DNA of 64,000 nucleotides from Onishia taeanensis (GTDB taxonomy: Bacteria; Pseudomonadota; Gammaproteobacteria; Pseudomonadales; Halomonadaceae): the NCBI RefSeq assembly GCF_013349955.1, contig NZ_JABVXC010000010.1, positions 62,001 through 126,000 of the forward strand, in the 5' to 3' direction. Below the pieces are notes generated by a model. That model was not told the DNA's origin, made no database searches, and saw only the letters and a program-made list of their open reading frames with translations. This document shows positions 19,266-27,022 of the stretch, one piece after another (position 1 is the first letter of the stretch; each line of letters opens with the position of its first letter). Position numbers and translations under genes: made by a program.

Positions 19266-20480
19266 ATGGCTCAGCCCCCCACCTCGACTGGCGATCACGC
19301 TGTCAATAACACGGTCAACCACCCGGCCGACCGTCACGCTGCCGACACCCGGGCCGCACACCGGGTCACCCTGATTGGTGCAGGCATCGACTTCGTGGTG
19401 GGCATGCTCAAGCTGGTGGCGGGGCTAATGGTCGGCTCGGCGGCCCTGGTGGCCGATGGTATTCATTCCTTCTCGGACATCCTCACCGACATCTTCGTGA
19501 TCGGGGCCACCCACTTCGGTCGTCAAGCGCCCGATAGCGGTCACCCCTATGGCCATGGCCGCATCGAAACGCTGGCGACGCTGTGGCTGGGCAGCATCTT
19601 GATCTTCGTTGCCGGCGCCATCGCCTGGGCCAGTCTTGAGCGACTTTTCAGCGGCACTCCGGTTCTGGCGCCAGGGCCTTGGGCCATCGGCATCGCCGTA
19701 GTGGCGCTACTCGCCAAGGAGTGGATCTACCGTTACACGATGAAGATCGCCAAGCAGGTAGGCTCCAAACTTCTCGAGGCCAATGCCTGGCACTCGCGCT
19801 CCGATGCGCTATCTACCGTGGTGGTGCTGGTTGGCCTGATTGGCGCTCAGTTCGGGGCCGGCTGGTTGGATGGCGCAGCGGCTGTCGTGGTCGCCGTCAT
19901 GGTCGGCAAGATAGGCGGCTCGCTCTTGTGGGAAGCGAGCCAAGAACTGATCGACACCGCGCTCCCCGCCTCCGACCAGCAACGCATGCGAGAAACCGCC
20001 GCACAGGTCCCGGGTGTTCGCGGGGTGCACGACCTGCGCACGCGCACCGTCGGTGGCCAGATATTGCTCGACCTGCACCTGGTGGTGAACCCGCGCGTCA
20101 CCGTCTCTGAAGCCCACGAAGTCGGTAATGAGGTCTGCCGGCAATTGCATCAGTCATTTCCCGACCTCAGCGATGTGACGTTCCACATTGACCCCGAAGA
20201 CGATCAGTACGCACCACCGCAAAGCTGTCTTCATGCGCTGCCGCTACGTGAGGAAGTGGAGGCCGAACTCACCAAGGCCTGGTGCGGACTCGCCGCCTGG
20301 GAATCCAGGCTGACACTGGATTTGCATTATCTGGATCAGCACATCGACGTGTCCCTCTACGTCCAGCCATTGCAGCCCGAGGTTAACCTCGACGAGGCGG
20401 CCGATAGTCTGCGTAAACACGCTGCCAGCTTACCCTGGCTCGGCCGGTTACGTATTTGGCAGGGGCCAGGCAGGGCCTGA
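19266..20480 (+). CDS. Cation diffusion facilitator (CDF) family metal transporter
   Basis: This 404-aa inner-membrane proton/metal antiporter has the paired metal-site motifs DGIHSFSD in TM2 and HSRSD in TM5, as in FieF (Zn/Fe/Cd efflux). About six helices are followed by a cytoplasmic domain with a ferredoxin-like fold (RTRTVGGQILLDLHLVVN). The C-terminal extension after about residue 300, with a Cys-His pair (SCLHALP), is longer than in FieF. The start at 19266 follows TGAGG at good spacing; an earlier ATG at 19239 lacks a ribosome site. Confidence 0.87.
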   Translation: MAQPPTSTGDHAVNNTVNHPADRHAADTRAAHRVTLIGAGIDFVVGMLKLVAGLMVGSAALVADGIHSFSDILTDIFVIGATHFGRQAPDSGHPYGHGRIETLATLWLGSILIFVAGAIAWASLERLFSGTPVLAPGPWAIGIAVVALLAKEWIYRYTMKIAKQVGSKLLEANAWHSRSDALSTVVVLVGLIGAQFGAGWLDGAAAVVVAVMVGKIGGSLLWEASQELIDTALPASDQQRMRETAAQVPGVRGVHDLRTRTVGGQILLDLHLVVNPRVTVSEAHEVGNEVCRQLHQSFPDLSDVTFHIDPEDDQYAPPQSCLHALPLREEVEAELTKAWCGLAAWESRLTLDLHYLDQHIDVSLYVQPLQPEVNLDEAADSLRKHAASLPWLGRLRIWQGPGRA

Positions 20481-20537
20481 TATATTCGCCTTGGCTTAAA
20501 AACCTCTCCTACAGGCCCTTCGGGCAGGAAATCGTCG

Positions 20538-21242
20538 ATGGCTCGACCACTTGCCAGCCCCACCTTTCGCCGTCAGAGACGTCAGTTGTTGATGGGGTTG
20601 GGAAGTTTATTGGCGGGTGCCTGCCTGGGCCTGTCGCCGCAGGTCGCCGCGGCCCCCGACCCCGCACGTTTACGCCAGGTTATGCAGTCTCGCTTCGGCG
20701 CCGAGGGCACGGCCGCCCTGAACGACTGGCTGGCTTTGATTGACCGCCTGCAACCACTGGGTATCGCCGCACAGCTAAGGGGCGTCAACGACTTCTTCAA
20801 CCAACGAATTCGCTGGCTGGATGACCGGGCCATCTGGCAGCAAGAAGATTACTGGGCAACGCCGCTGGAAACGCTGGGAAAGGGTGATGGCGACTGCGAG
20901 GACTTTACCATCGCCAAGTACATCACCCTGATGCAGCTAGGTATTCCTATCGAGCGGCTACGACTGATCTACGTGCGCGCGAGCATTGGGCGTGGTGGGC
21001 TTTCGCAAGCACACATGGTGTTGGGCTATTACCAGCTTCCCGGGGCAGAACCGCAGGTATTGGACAACCTAGTGGAGACTATCCAACCGGCTAGCGAGCG
21101 GATCGATCTCACCCCCGTGTTCAGTTTCAATAGCAACGGCCTTTGGGCAGGCGGCTCCAGCCGCTCGCGTGCCGATCCCGTCCAGCGGCTATCGCGCTGG
21201 CGTAACGTGCTGGCCAGAATGCAGGAGCAAGGTTTCCTATGA
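20538..21242 (+). CDS. lapG: LapG-type periplasmic cysteine protease (adhesin release)
   Basis: This 234-aa transglutaminase-like protease (BTLCP family) has the catalytic triad C120 in GDGDCEDF, H159 in SQAHMVLGYY and D176 in VLDN. The N-terminus (RRQRRQLLMGLGSLLAGACL) is a signal peptide with a twin-arginine look. In Pseudomonas, LapG cuts the N-terminus of a giant LapA-like adhesin to detach biofilm cells and is held inactive by LapD when cyclic-di-GMP is high. lapD follows 43 bp downstream. No adhesin gene is in the window. Confidence 0.92.
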   Translation: MARPLASPTFRRQRRQLLMGLGSLLAGACLGLSPQVAAAPDPARLRQVMQSRFGAEGTAALNDWLALIDRLQPLGIAAQLRGVNDFFNQRIRWLDDRAIWQQEDYWATPLETLGKGDGDCEDFTIAKYITLMQLGIPIERLRLIYVRASIGRGGLSQAHMVLGYYQLPGAEPQVLDNLVETIQPASERIDLTPVFSFNSNGLWAGGSSRSRADPVQRLSRWRNVLARMQEQGFL

Positions 21243-21285
21243 TGATAGACAGCACCGCCCATGGGCGGCACGGAGGGGCCACGGA

Positions 21286-23205
21286 ATGTCTCTGATCACA
21301 AAGCTATGGCTCTCCATTGCAGTCGTATTGTTGCTGGCATTCGGCGGCAGTTTGATCGTGGGCTTATCGACCAGTCGGCATTACATCGAGCAGGAAGTAC
21401 GCATCAAAAACGAGGACAATGCCAATGCCCTCGCCTTGTCCATGAGTCAGCTCGATAAAGACCCCGTCAACATCGAGCTCTTGCTGTCCGCCCAGTTCGA
21501 TACCGGTCACTATCAGCGCATCGAGTTACGTGACCCCCAGGGCAACCTCATTCTGCGCCGTGAAGCATCCCCCTTCATCGGCGACGTACCGGCCTGGTTC
21601 GTCAATCTGGCGCGCATCACCGTGCCCGCCGGCAACGCTGTCGTTCAAGACAACTGGCGTCAGTACGGCACGCTGACACTGCAGAGTCAGCATAGCTATG
21701 CCTACCGCTCTCTCTGGCGGAGTAGCCAGCAACTGGTTACCTGGTTCGCCTTCGCCGCCCTGATCAGCATGCTGATCGCCTGGCTGCTTGTCCTGCAGGT
21801 CCGCCGCCCGCTCTCAGCTGTGATTGCCCAGGCCAACGACATTGGCAACCGGCGCTTCACAACCTCACCAGAGCCAAAGACGCGAGAGCTTCGCGACCTT
21901 GTCATGGCCATGAACAGACTATCTGGTAGCGTGCGCCAGATGCTGACCCGGGAAAGCGCTCAGCTCGAAGAATTAAGGCGCAAGTTGCAACAGGATGAAA
22001 CCACTGGCATTGCCAACCGTGCATACTTCATGACACGCCTTGAATACATGCTGGAAAGCGACGAAGAACTCCATCATGGCTGCTTGGCACTAGTGCGCGT
22101 GACCGACCTCGAAGGCCTGAATGAAGGAATGGGGCGCCCCGAGACCGACCGCCTCCTCCATGACTTGGCCACCACACTCCATCAGTTTGCCCTGGAGTAT
22201 CCAGGAAGCCAGGCAGGCCGACTCAATGGCAGTGATTTTGCGCTGCTGGTACCCAATGACCTGTCATCTGATGATGTGGCGGACCAGCTCAAGCGGCGCC
22301 TGCACCCGATTGCCGATCGACAACCTGTGCTCCTCAACCTGCCCATCGGCATTGTGGACATCTCACGACACGAATCCCGTGATGTTCTGCTGAGTCGACT
22401 TGACGGTGAGCTCGCCAAGGCTGAGCGTCGTGGCGGAAGGACGGTATGGGTGGCCGACCAGAAAGCGAACCACTTACTGTTTAGCACCCATGCCGAATGG
22501 AGAAGCGCCCTGGAGACTGCACTGGCTCATGGCGTCCAGTTGGCTAGTTACCCGGTCATGGATGCCAATGGTAACTTGTTACACGACGAATGCCCGTCAC
22601 GGCTATGGCTGGCAGGCGAGTGGCGACCAGCAGGCGTTTATCTTGGCTGGATCTCCCGGTTCGGGATGGATGACGCACTGGATCTTGCCAGCATCACCAG
22701 CGCTCTCCATTGCCTAGAAAAATCAGAGACACCTCTGGCACTCAACCTCTCTTCAAGGGCCATTTCGAGTACCGGTTTCCGGCAGCGATTGATCGAACTG
22801 CTGAGGGCCTACCCTCGCGAGGCAAAACGTTTATGGCTGGAGCTACCCGAATCGGTTGCCATCCACCATATGGAGGACTTCAAGTCACTTTGCCATGACC
22901 TGCGCCGTTTCGAATGCCGCATTGGCCTCGAACACGTCGGCCAGCAATTTACTCACCTAGCCGATCTTCAGGACAGTGGCCTTAGCTACTTGAAATTCGA
23001 TACCTCGCTTACTAGAGGCGTTGATCATCAGCCGGCCCAGCAAACCCTGCTTCGTGGAATGGCCACCCTCAGTCACTCATTGGGCATCCTGGCGATCGCC
23101 GAGGGCGTATCCACCCCAGAGGAGCACCGAGTGCTTATAGAGCTTGGCATGGATGGCGTGACGGGAACGGCGGTCAATTCCGCAGACCAAGAATCACATG
23201 ACTAG
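21286..23205 (+). CDS. lapD: LapD-type cyclic-di-GMP receptor, inside-out signalling to LapG
   Basis: This 639-aa inner-membrane protein has TM1 (about 8-28), a periplasmic output domain (about 29-145), TM2, HAMP and S-helix regions, then GGDEF-like and EAL-like domains. Both are degenerate: the GGDEF site reads LNGSDF, and the EAL region has SRLWLA and ELPESV in place of catalytic motifs. It should therefore bind but not make or cut cyclic-di-GMP. The C-terminal DGVTGTAV is typical of LapD. The start at 21286 (MSLITKLWLS) directly precedes TM1. Together with lapG it forms a complete switch. Confidence 0.92.
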   Translation: MSLITKLWLSIAVVLLLAFGGSLIVGLSTSRHYIEQEVRIKNEDNANALALSMSQLDKDPVNIELLLSAQFDTGHYQRIELRDPQGNLILRREASPFIGDVPAWFVNLARITVPAGNAVVQDNWRQYGTLTLQSQHSYAYRSLWRSSQQLVTWFAFAALISMLIAWLLVLQVRRPLSAVIAQANDIGNRRFTTSPEPKTRELRDLVMAMNRLSGSVRQMLTRESAQLEELRRKLQQDETTGIANRAYFMTRLEYMLESDEELHHGCLALVRVTDLEGLNEGMGRPETDRLLHDLATTLHQFALEYPGSQAGRLNGSDFALLVPNDLSSDDVADQLKRRLHPIADRQPVLLNLPIGIVDISRHESRDVLLSRLDGELAKAERRGGRTVWVADQKANHLLFSTHAEWRSALETALAHGVQLASYPVMDANGNLLHDECPSRLWLAGEWRPAGVYLGWISRFGMDDALDLASITSALHCLEKSETPLALNLSSRAISSTGFRQRLIELLRAYPREAKRLWLELPESVAIHHMEDFKSLCHDLRRFECRIGLEHVGQQFTHLADLQDSGLSYLKFDTSLTRGVDHQPAQQTLLRGMATLSHSLGILAIAEGVSTPEEHRVLIELGMDGVTGTAVNSADQESHD

Positions 23206-23666
23206 TCGGCATGCGACCTGGCATGAGGACCTGATAATCGGCCGTTGGAGCCATTGGACTGTCGCATGCCGTTGGAAGTTGGCGCCGAGGCTGTCAAGAA
23301 GTCCGCTGTTGGACCACACGCCCTTCATTGGCATTACGCTTGCGACTGCATACCGCCCTCATATACATCGCCTGTGCATCCTTTCATCGCTACTTGATAA
23401 CGATTCAAGCTCTCTGCCAAGGCGTCAACATTTGAGCTGTCCACCGCTATCACCCCATCTGCTCATCCATCATGTCAATACTGGTCGGATTGCAGGCCTG
23501 TTCCAGCATTCACAGATACGGGGTTCGAGGATCTTCCGAAACTCAGGGCCTTCGCTGGCGAGCAGGAACAATTGCAGCCTCACAGAAACGGCAGTCAATA
23601 TGCTATGGTCACGCCATCACCGCTCTGGCGTTCTGCCGGGTACCTTTTCATCGTGAGGAACATGAC
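23206..23666. other. Spacer after lapD, no convincing gene
   Basis: These 461 bp lie between lapD and a small gene. Open frames that cross the region have unlikely composition (rich in Ser, His, Arg and Pro) and lack ribosome sites. A long-armed inverted repeat lies immediately after lapD (23207-23271). No tRNA-like fold was seen. Confidence 0.55.
23207..23271. repeat. 11-bp inverted repeat directly after lapD
   Basis: CGGCATGCGAC (23207-23217) is repeated as its exact reverse complement at 23261-23271, 43 bp away, starting two bases after the lapD stop codon. It could be a transcript-end structure or a REP-like element. No T-run follows. Confidence 0.5.
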
Positions 23667-23948
23667 ATGTCCGCATCCGAGATACAGAAAACACGCGTTA
23701 TCAACGAACTACGCGGATTCATAAAGAAGTTGCTGCAGGACCCACAGATCCTCGAACAGTCTCTGGTAGTGGCTCGCAAGCACCTGGCGGAAGGCTCGGA
23801 CGCTACCATCATGGCCCGTATCGCCAACGACATTTCCGACACCACCAGCGTGCATATCCCCGAAGATCCCAGCGAACACTCCGAGGCCGACAAGCTCTAC
23901 CTGGAGCTACTCAAGGAAATCGTCGGCGAAGAACAGGCCATGTACTGA
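23667..23948 (+). CDS. Small conserved-looking protein of unknown function
   Basis: This 93-aa protein starts at 23667 after GAGGAA at good spacing. It is predicted mostly helical and acidic toward the C-terminus (IPEDPSEHSEADKLYLELLKEIVGEEQ), with no signal peptide, membrane helix or cysteine. The 5' half is basic and amphipathic (INELRGFIKKLLQDPQILEQ). I do not recognise the family. Its codon use resembles that of its neighbours, and it stands between the lapD and diguanylate cyclase regions on the same strand, so a link to cyclic-di-GMP control is possible but unsupported. Confidence 0.6.
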   Translation: MSASEIQKTRVINELRGFIKKLLQDPQILEQSLVVARKHLAEGSDATIMARIANDISDTTSVHIPEDPSEHSEADKLYLELLKEIVGEEQAMY

Positions 23949-24049
23949 ATCGTCATAAGGCGATGCTGACGCGATCCACGCATCTATATGGCTCATCAAA
24001 GCTTCAGTGTGGCTTTTTCCTGTTCACACATGCATGCCCCTCGTCTAGA

Positions 24050-24064
24050 GTTACCCTTGGTAAC
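24050..24064. promoter_or_regulatory. Inverted repeat upstream of the molybdopterin-fold/GGDEF pair
   Basis: GTTACC-CTT-GGTAAC has 6-bp perfect arms and lies 110 bp before the first start codon of the pair. It is a candidate operator. No matching regulator is known to me. Confidence 0.35.
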
Positions 24065-24174
24065 AAAGCGGTGATGCCTCACCGGGCCACATGAATGATC
24101 ACCGCTTCCAATAACGATACAAGCCATCGACATCAACTATTAAGATGCACGGCGGCGGCTACGCAGGGAAAATC

Positions 24175-24765
24175 ATGATGATGTTCAGCGAATTTCTGTC
24201 CTGGATCGACCCCACAGCCACATCAGAAGCAACGACCAAAGAGACAAGCGGATGCCCTGTCGGCAAGGCGCGCTGGGGGGCGGGCCTGCTGATGGGCCTG
24301 CTGCTCAGCTCCAGCCTGCAGGCCGCAGAGTTAACGCCAAGCGTGCTCGTCCCCTCCCAAGACACCACGCCGATTCTCACCCTGCAGACCTCAAAACGCC
24401 AGGAGCAGCTTTCGCTGGCTAGCATCGAGCGCCTGCCACTATATGATGCAACGCTACAACATCCCGAGGGTCCCGAAGGCACTTACAGTGGTGTACGCCT
24501 CATAGATTTGCTCTCAGCCTACGATATGGAAGAGGCAACACGCCTTCGGCTAACCGCTGTCGATAATTATTCCGTTTTTCTCGACCAAAAACATCTCGAG
24601 GAAAAGGACTACCTGGTCGTCACCCGCTTCGACGACGCCCCTGTACCCCGGAGCCAGCTTGGCCCACTGATGCTGATAGTGCCAGCTGACGAGCAAGCGG
24701 TGCTTGATGGAAAAGTCCCCTATGACAAGTGGATATGGGCCCTGACCAGAATCAACGCGAGCTAA
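24175..24765 (+). CDS. Secreted molybdopterin-oxidoreductase-fold-like protein without active-site Cys (probable sensor)
   Basis: This 196-aa protein has a long N-terminal stretch, then a signal-like segment (about 34-50, GAGLLMGLLLSSSLQA). The mature part of about 145 aa contains GTYSGVRLIDLLSAY and DNYSVFLDQKHLEEKDYLVVTRFDD, which resemble the sulfite-oxidase-type Mo-cofactor fold (Oxidored_molyb). The mature part has no cysteine, so the usual Mo ligand is missing and catalysis is unlikely. The diguanylate cyclase gene starts six bases after its stop codon, suggesting a periplasmic sensing partner. The start could be 24175 or 24178; a GCAGGGAA site precedes both. Confidence 0.68.
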   Translation: MMMFSEFLSWIDPTATSEATTKETSGCPVGKARWGAGLLMGLLLSSSLQAAELTPSVLVPSQDTTPILTLQTSKRQEQLSLASIERLPLYDATLQHPEGPEGTYSGVRLIDLLSAYDMEEATRLRLTAVDNYSVFLDQKHLEEKDYLVVTRFDDAPVPRSQLGPLMLIVPADEQAVLDGKVPYDKWIWALTRINAS

Positions 24766-24770
24766 ACGCC

Positions 24771-25934
24771 ATGGCAGCATCCACGGCCAACTACGCTTTG
24801 GTTTTCTCGCGTCGCCGCCTGCTGATTGGTATCGGCTTCCTGATTCTGTCAACGGTGGCGGTAATCGCCATCAAGTTTTATGACAGCTACGCTAGGCAGC
24901 AGATGGATGCCGACTACATCGCTTTTTCCAGCGAGATAGTGAGAGCCCAACACGACGGCGACTCTCTACGGCAGTCCACCCTCAACTTGCTTGACCACCC
25001 AGAGGCCCTGCATCAACGACAGATTCTCCAAGCGCTATGGGTTATCAATAGCCGTCAGGTCACCATCGAACAGTACCTTCTACGAAGCAGCCTGACGGAA
25101 GAGGATTTAGGTCATATCATGGTGGAGTTTTCTCACCTTGATACTTTACTCCGCAAAGCCCAAAACATAGCAGACAACGCGCTTGAGCAACCCGAACAAG
25201 TTCCCTCCCTACTTGATCTCACTGAGGACATCGATAACAGCTTGGCCTACATCTACAGCGAACTTCATGCGCTTATGATCCGTGGCGCCACCGAGCAGCA
25301 GCACATCATGTCGGTGATGACAAAGATCATCATGGCCTTGGGCACTTTGGTGCTAGTAGTCATATTCGGACTGCTAGTCGCCATAGAAAAGATTCTTGGC
25401 CAGCAAAATGAACTCGAACACCTGTCGATAACGGATGAACTGACTGGCCTAGAGAATCGCAGAGCTGCCATGAACAGAGCAAAGCATATCTTGACGCTTG
25501 CTAGGCGATCAGACGAACCCGTTAGTCTCGCCATTATAGATATTGATCATTTCAAACGTATCAATGATCAGTACGGTCACCCCTTCGGCGACAAGGTTCT
25601 TAAACAAGTCGCCCTACAACTAAAACAAAGCGCAAGGGACTCGGACATCTTGGCACGGATCGGAGGCGAAGAATTCTGCTTACTGATGCCAAACACTGAC
25701 TCACGAGGCGCCAACGAGCTCTGCGAAAGGCTGCTAAGAGGCAGCAGAAGCATGATAATCACCCATAGGGAAGATACCATTCCCTTGACGGTCAGCATTG
25801 GCCTGACGACGACTCACCATCAGGATGACTACGACTTTGACACTCTCTACGCACAGGCCGACGAAGCGCTGTACCGAGCAAAGGCCGGCGGAAGAGATCA
25901 AGTAGAATCTTATATGCCCAGCACCAGGGGCTAA
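24771..25934 (+). CDS. Membrane diguanylate cyclase (GGDEF)
   Basis: This 387-aa protein has TM1 (17-36), a periplasmic helical domain of about 150 residues (37-185), TM2 (186-205) and a GGDEF domain. The active site is GGEEF (298-302), and an inhibitory I-site RDSD (289-292) sits five residues before it. It should therefore make cyclic-di-GMP from GTP under product control. The start at 24771 is five bases after the upstream stop codon. The periplasmic domain is not one I recognise and may contact the neighbouring secreted protein. Its product could feed the LapD receptor encoded nearby. Confidence 0.9.
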   Translation: MAASTANYALVFSRRRLLIGIGFLILSTVAVIAIKFYDSYARQQMDADYIAFSSEIVRAQHDGDSLRQSTLNLLDHPEALHQRQILQALWVINSRQVTIEQYLLRSSLTEEDLGHIMVEFSHLDTLLRKAQNIADNALEQPEQVPSLLDLTEDIDNSLAYIYSELHALMIRGATEQQHIMSVMTKIIMALGTLVLVVIFGLLVAIEKILGQQNELEHLSITDELTGLENRRAAMNRAKHILTLARRSDEPVSLAIIDIDHFKRINDQYGHPFGDKVLKQVALQLKQSARDSDILARIGGEEFCLLMPNTDSRGANELCERLLRGSRSMIITHREDTIPLTVSIGLTTTHHQDDYDFDTLYAQADEALYRAKAGGRDQVESYMPSTRG

Positions 25935-26129
25935 CGCTCCAGCTAAAAAAACACCTGACCAACGAACGCTCAAAAACCGGACAGGGTTTAAATCCACACC
26001 AGAAAACTCTACTAGGCTCTTTCAACCATCATGCAGTAAACCAGCAGGTTCGATCCAACAACCATCCAACTATACCCAATGGTAAAAAATTGAAAAAGCC
26101 AGATTAACACCGTAAAAAAAACACTCAAG

Positions 26130-26172
26130 AAAAAGTAAAAGTGGTGGCCAAAAATAAATTAGCCACCACTTT
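26130..26172 (-). terminator. Rho-independent terminator after pilA
   Basis: On the minus strand an 11-bp perfect stem, AAAGTGGTGGC (26172-26162) with GCCACCACTTT (26148-26138), encloses a 13-nt loop and is followed by TACTTTTTC. It lies 25 bp after the pilA stop. Confidence 0.8.
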
Positions 26173-26196
26173 CAACTACACATAGATATTCAAAAA

Positions 26197-26664
26197 TCAA
26201 ACACTCGTGCAACCATCAGGCCTAAATGCATCATCGACATCGGTAACGCAAGTCCATCCGTCATCTTGACGTTCAATCTGGATGTAGTCATCTGAAATAT
26301 TGGAACTTGCATCATCCCCATCGAACGTGAACCTTACATATGCATTTTGTGCTGCACCATCTCCATCTGTAGTGTCTTGTACACTGATAGTACCCAAAGT
26401 TCCAGCAGCATTAGCGCCAATACCAATGAACCCTGCATCCGAACCTGACAATGACAAATCATCGCCATTTTGAATTGCCACTTCAGCTTGTGTTTGTGTA
26501 CCCCTGACAGTCGCAAATGCTGAAGTCACCTCAGACCGAGTTACATAATCCTGATACCTGGGTATAGCCACGGCCGCCAACACCCCGATAATCGCCACAA
26601 CGATCAGCAGCTCGATCAGAGTAAAACCGCCCTGCCCTGACTGCATTCCCTTGATGTGTTTCAT
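26197..26664 (-). CDS. pilA: Type IV pilin, major subunit (PilA)
   Basis: This 155-aa prepilin has a 13-residue leader ([13 protein letters not shown]) cut before F14. The hydrophobic helix [20 protein letters not shown] follows, with the key Glu at mature position 5. Two cysteines near the C-terminus (WTCV and DGCTSV) define the usual disulfide-bonded D-region. The start at 26664 has GAGGA nine bases upstream; another ATG five codons earlier is possible. The gene is AT-richer than its neighbours, as is common for variable pilins. It is divergent from pilBCD, whose PilD should process it. Confidence 0.9.
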   Translation of the reverse strand: MKHIKGMQSGQGGFTLIELLIVVAIIGVLAAVAIPRYQDYVTRSEVTSAFATVRGTQTQAEVAIQNGDDLSLSGSDAGFIGIGANAAGTLGTISVQDTTDGDGAAQNAYVRFTFDGDDASSNISDDYIQIERQDDGWTCVTDVDDAFRPDGCTSV

Positions 26665-27022
26665 ACCTTGTTTCCTCATACCTTCCCCCTTGCATGACTG
26701 CCCGTTAGGGCGACGTTGCCGATCCATACGTTTCAGTCGGCTGGCTTGCCTGGCTGAACAGCATGATACTAGCGATTTCGTTGCGTGGCATCAGCATTTC
26801 TGAGTGCGCTAATGCTTAATTACCCCCAAGGGTAGCTTCCACCAGCGCGTTTCTACGCATCACACTAAGCTAGACAGATGACAACGGCAAGGCGCTGAAA
26901 TGGGCGACTTTCCGGCATTCCGACCCTTAGCGTCGTGCAGCAGGGGCTGACACTGCCTAACGCTTGCCTAACCAGATAGAATGATAGTCACCATATTCGA
27001 AGCGATTGTTTCAGGAGTGCCT
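26665..27022. other. Divergent pilA/pilB control region
   Basis: These 358 bp lie between the divergent pilA and pilB genes. I looked for a sigma-54 box (TGGCAC-N5-TTGC) facing pilA, as is common for pilins, and found no good match. No small gene is convincing. The pilB ribosome site (TTTCAGGAG) lies at the right edge. Confidence 0.5.

Noticed and set aside
23198-23656. 152-codon open frame after lapD
   Set aside because: It overlaps the lapD stop, is rich in Ser/His/Arg/Pro, and ends just before the true small gene with its own ribosome site.
26665-27022. Sigma-54 promoter for pilA
   Set aside because: A TGGCAT at the right sort of place lacks a GC at the -12 position and faces the wrong way.
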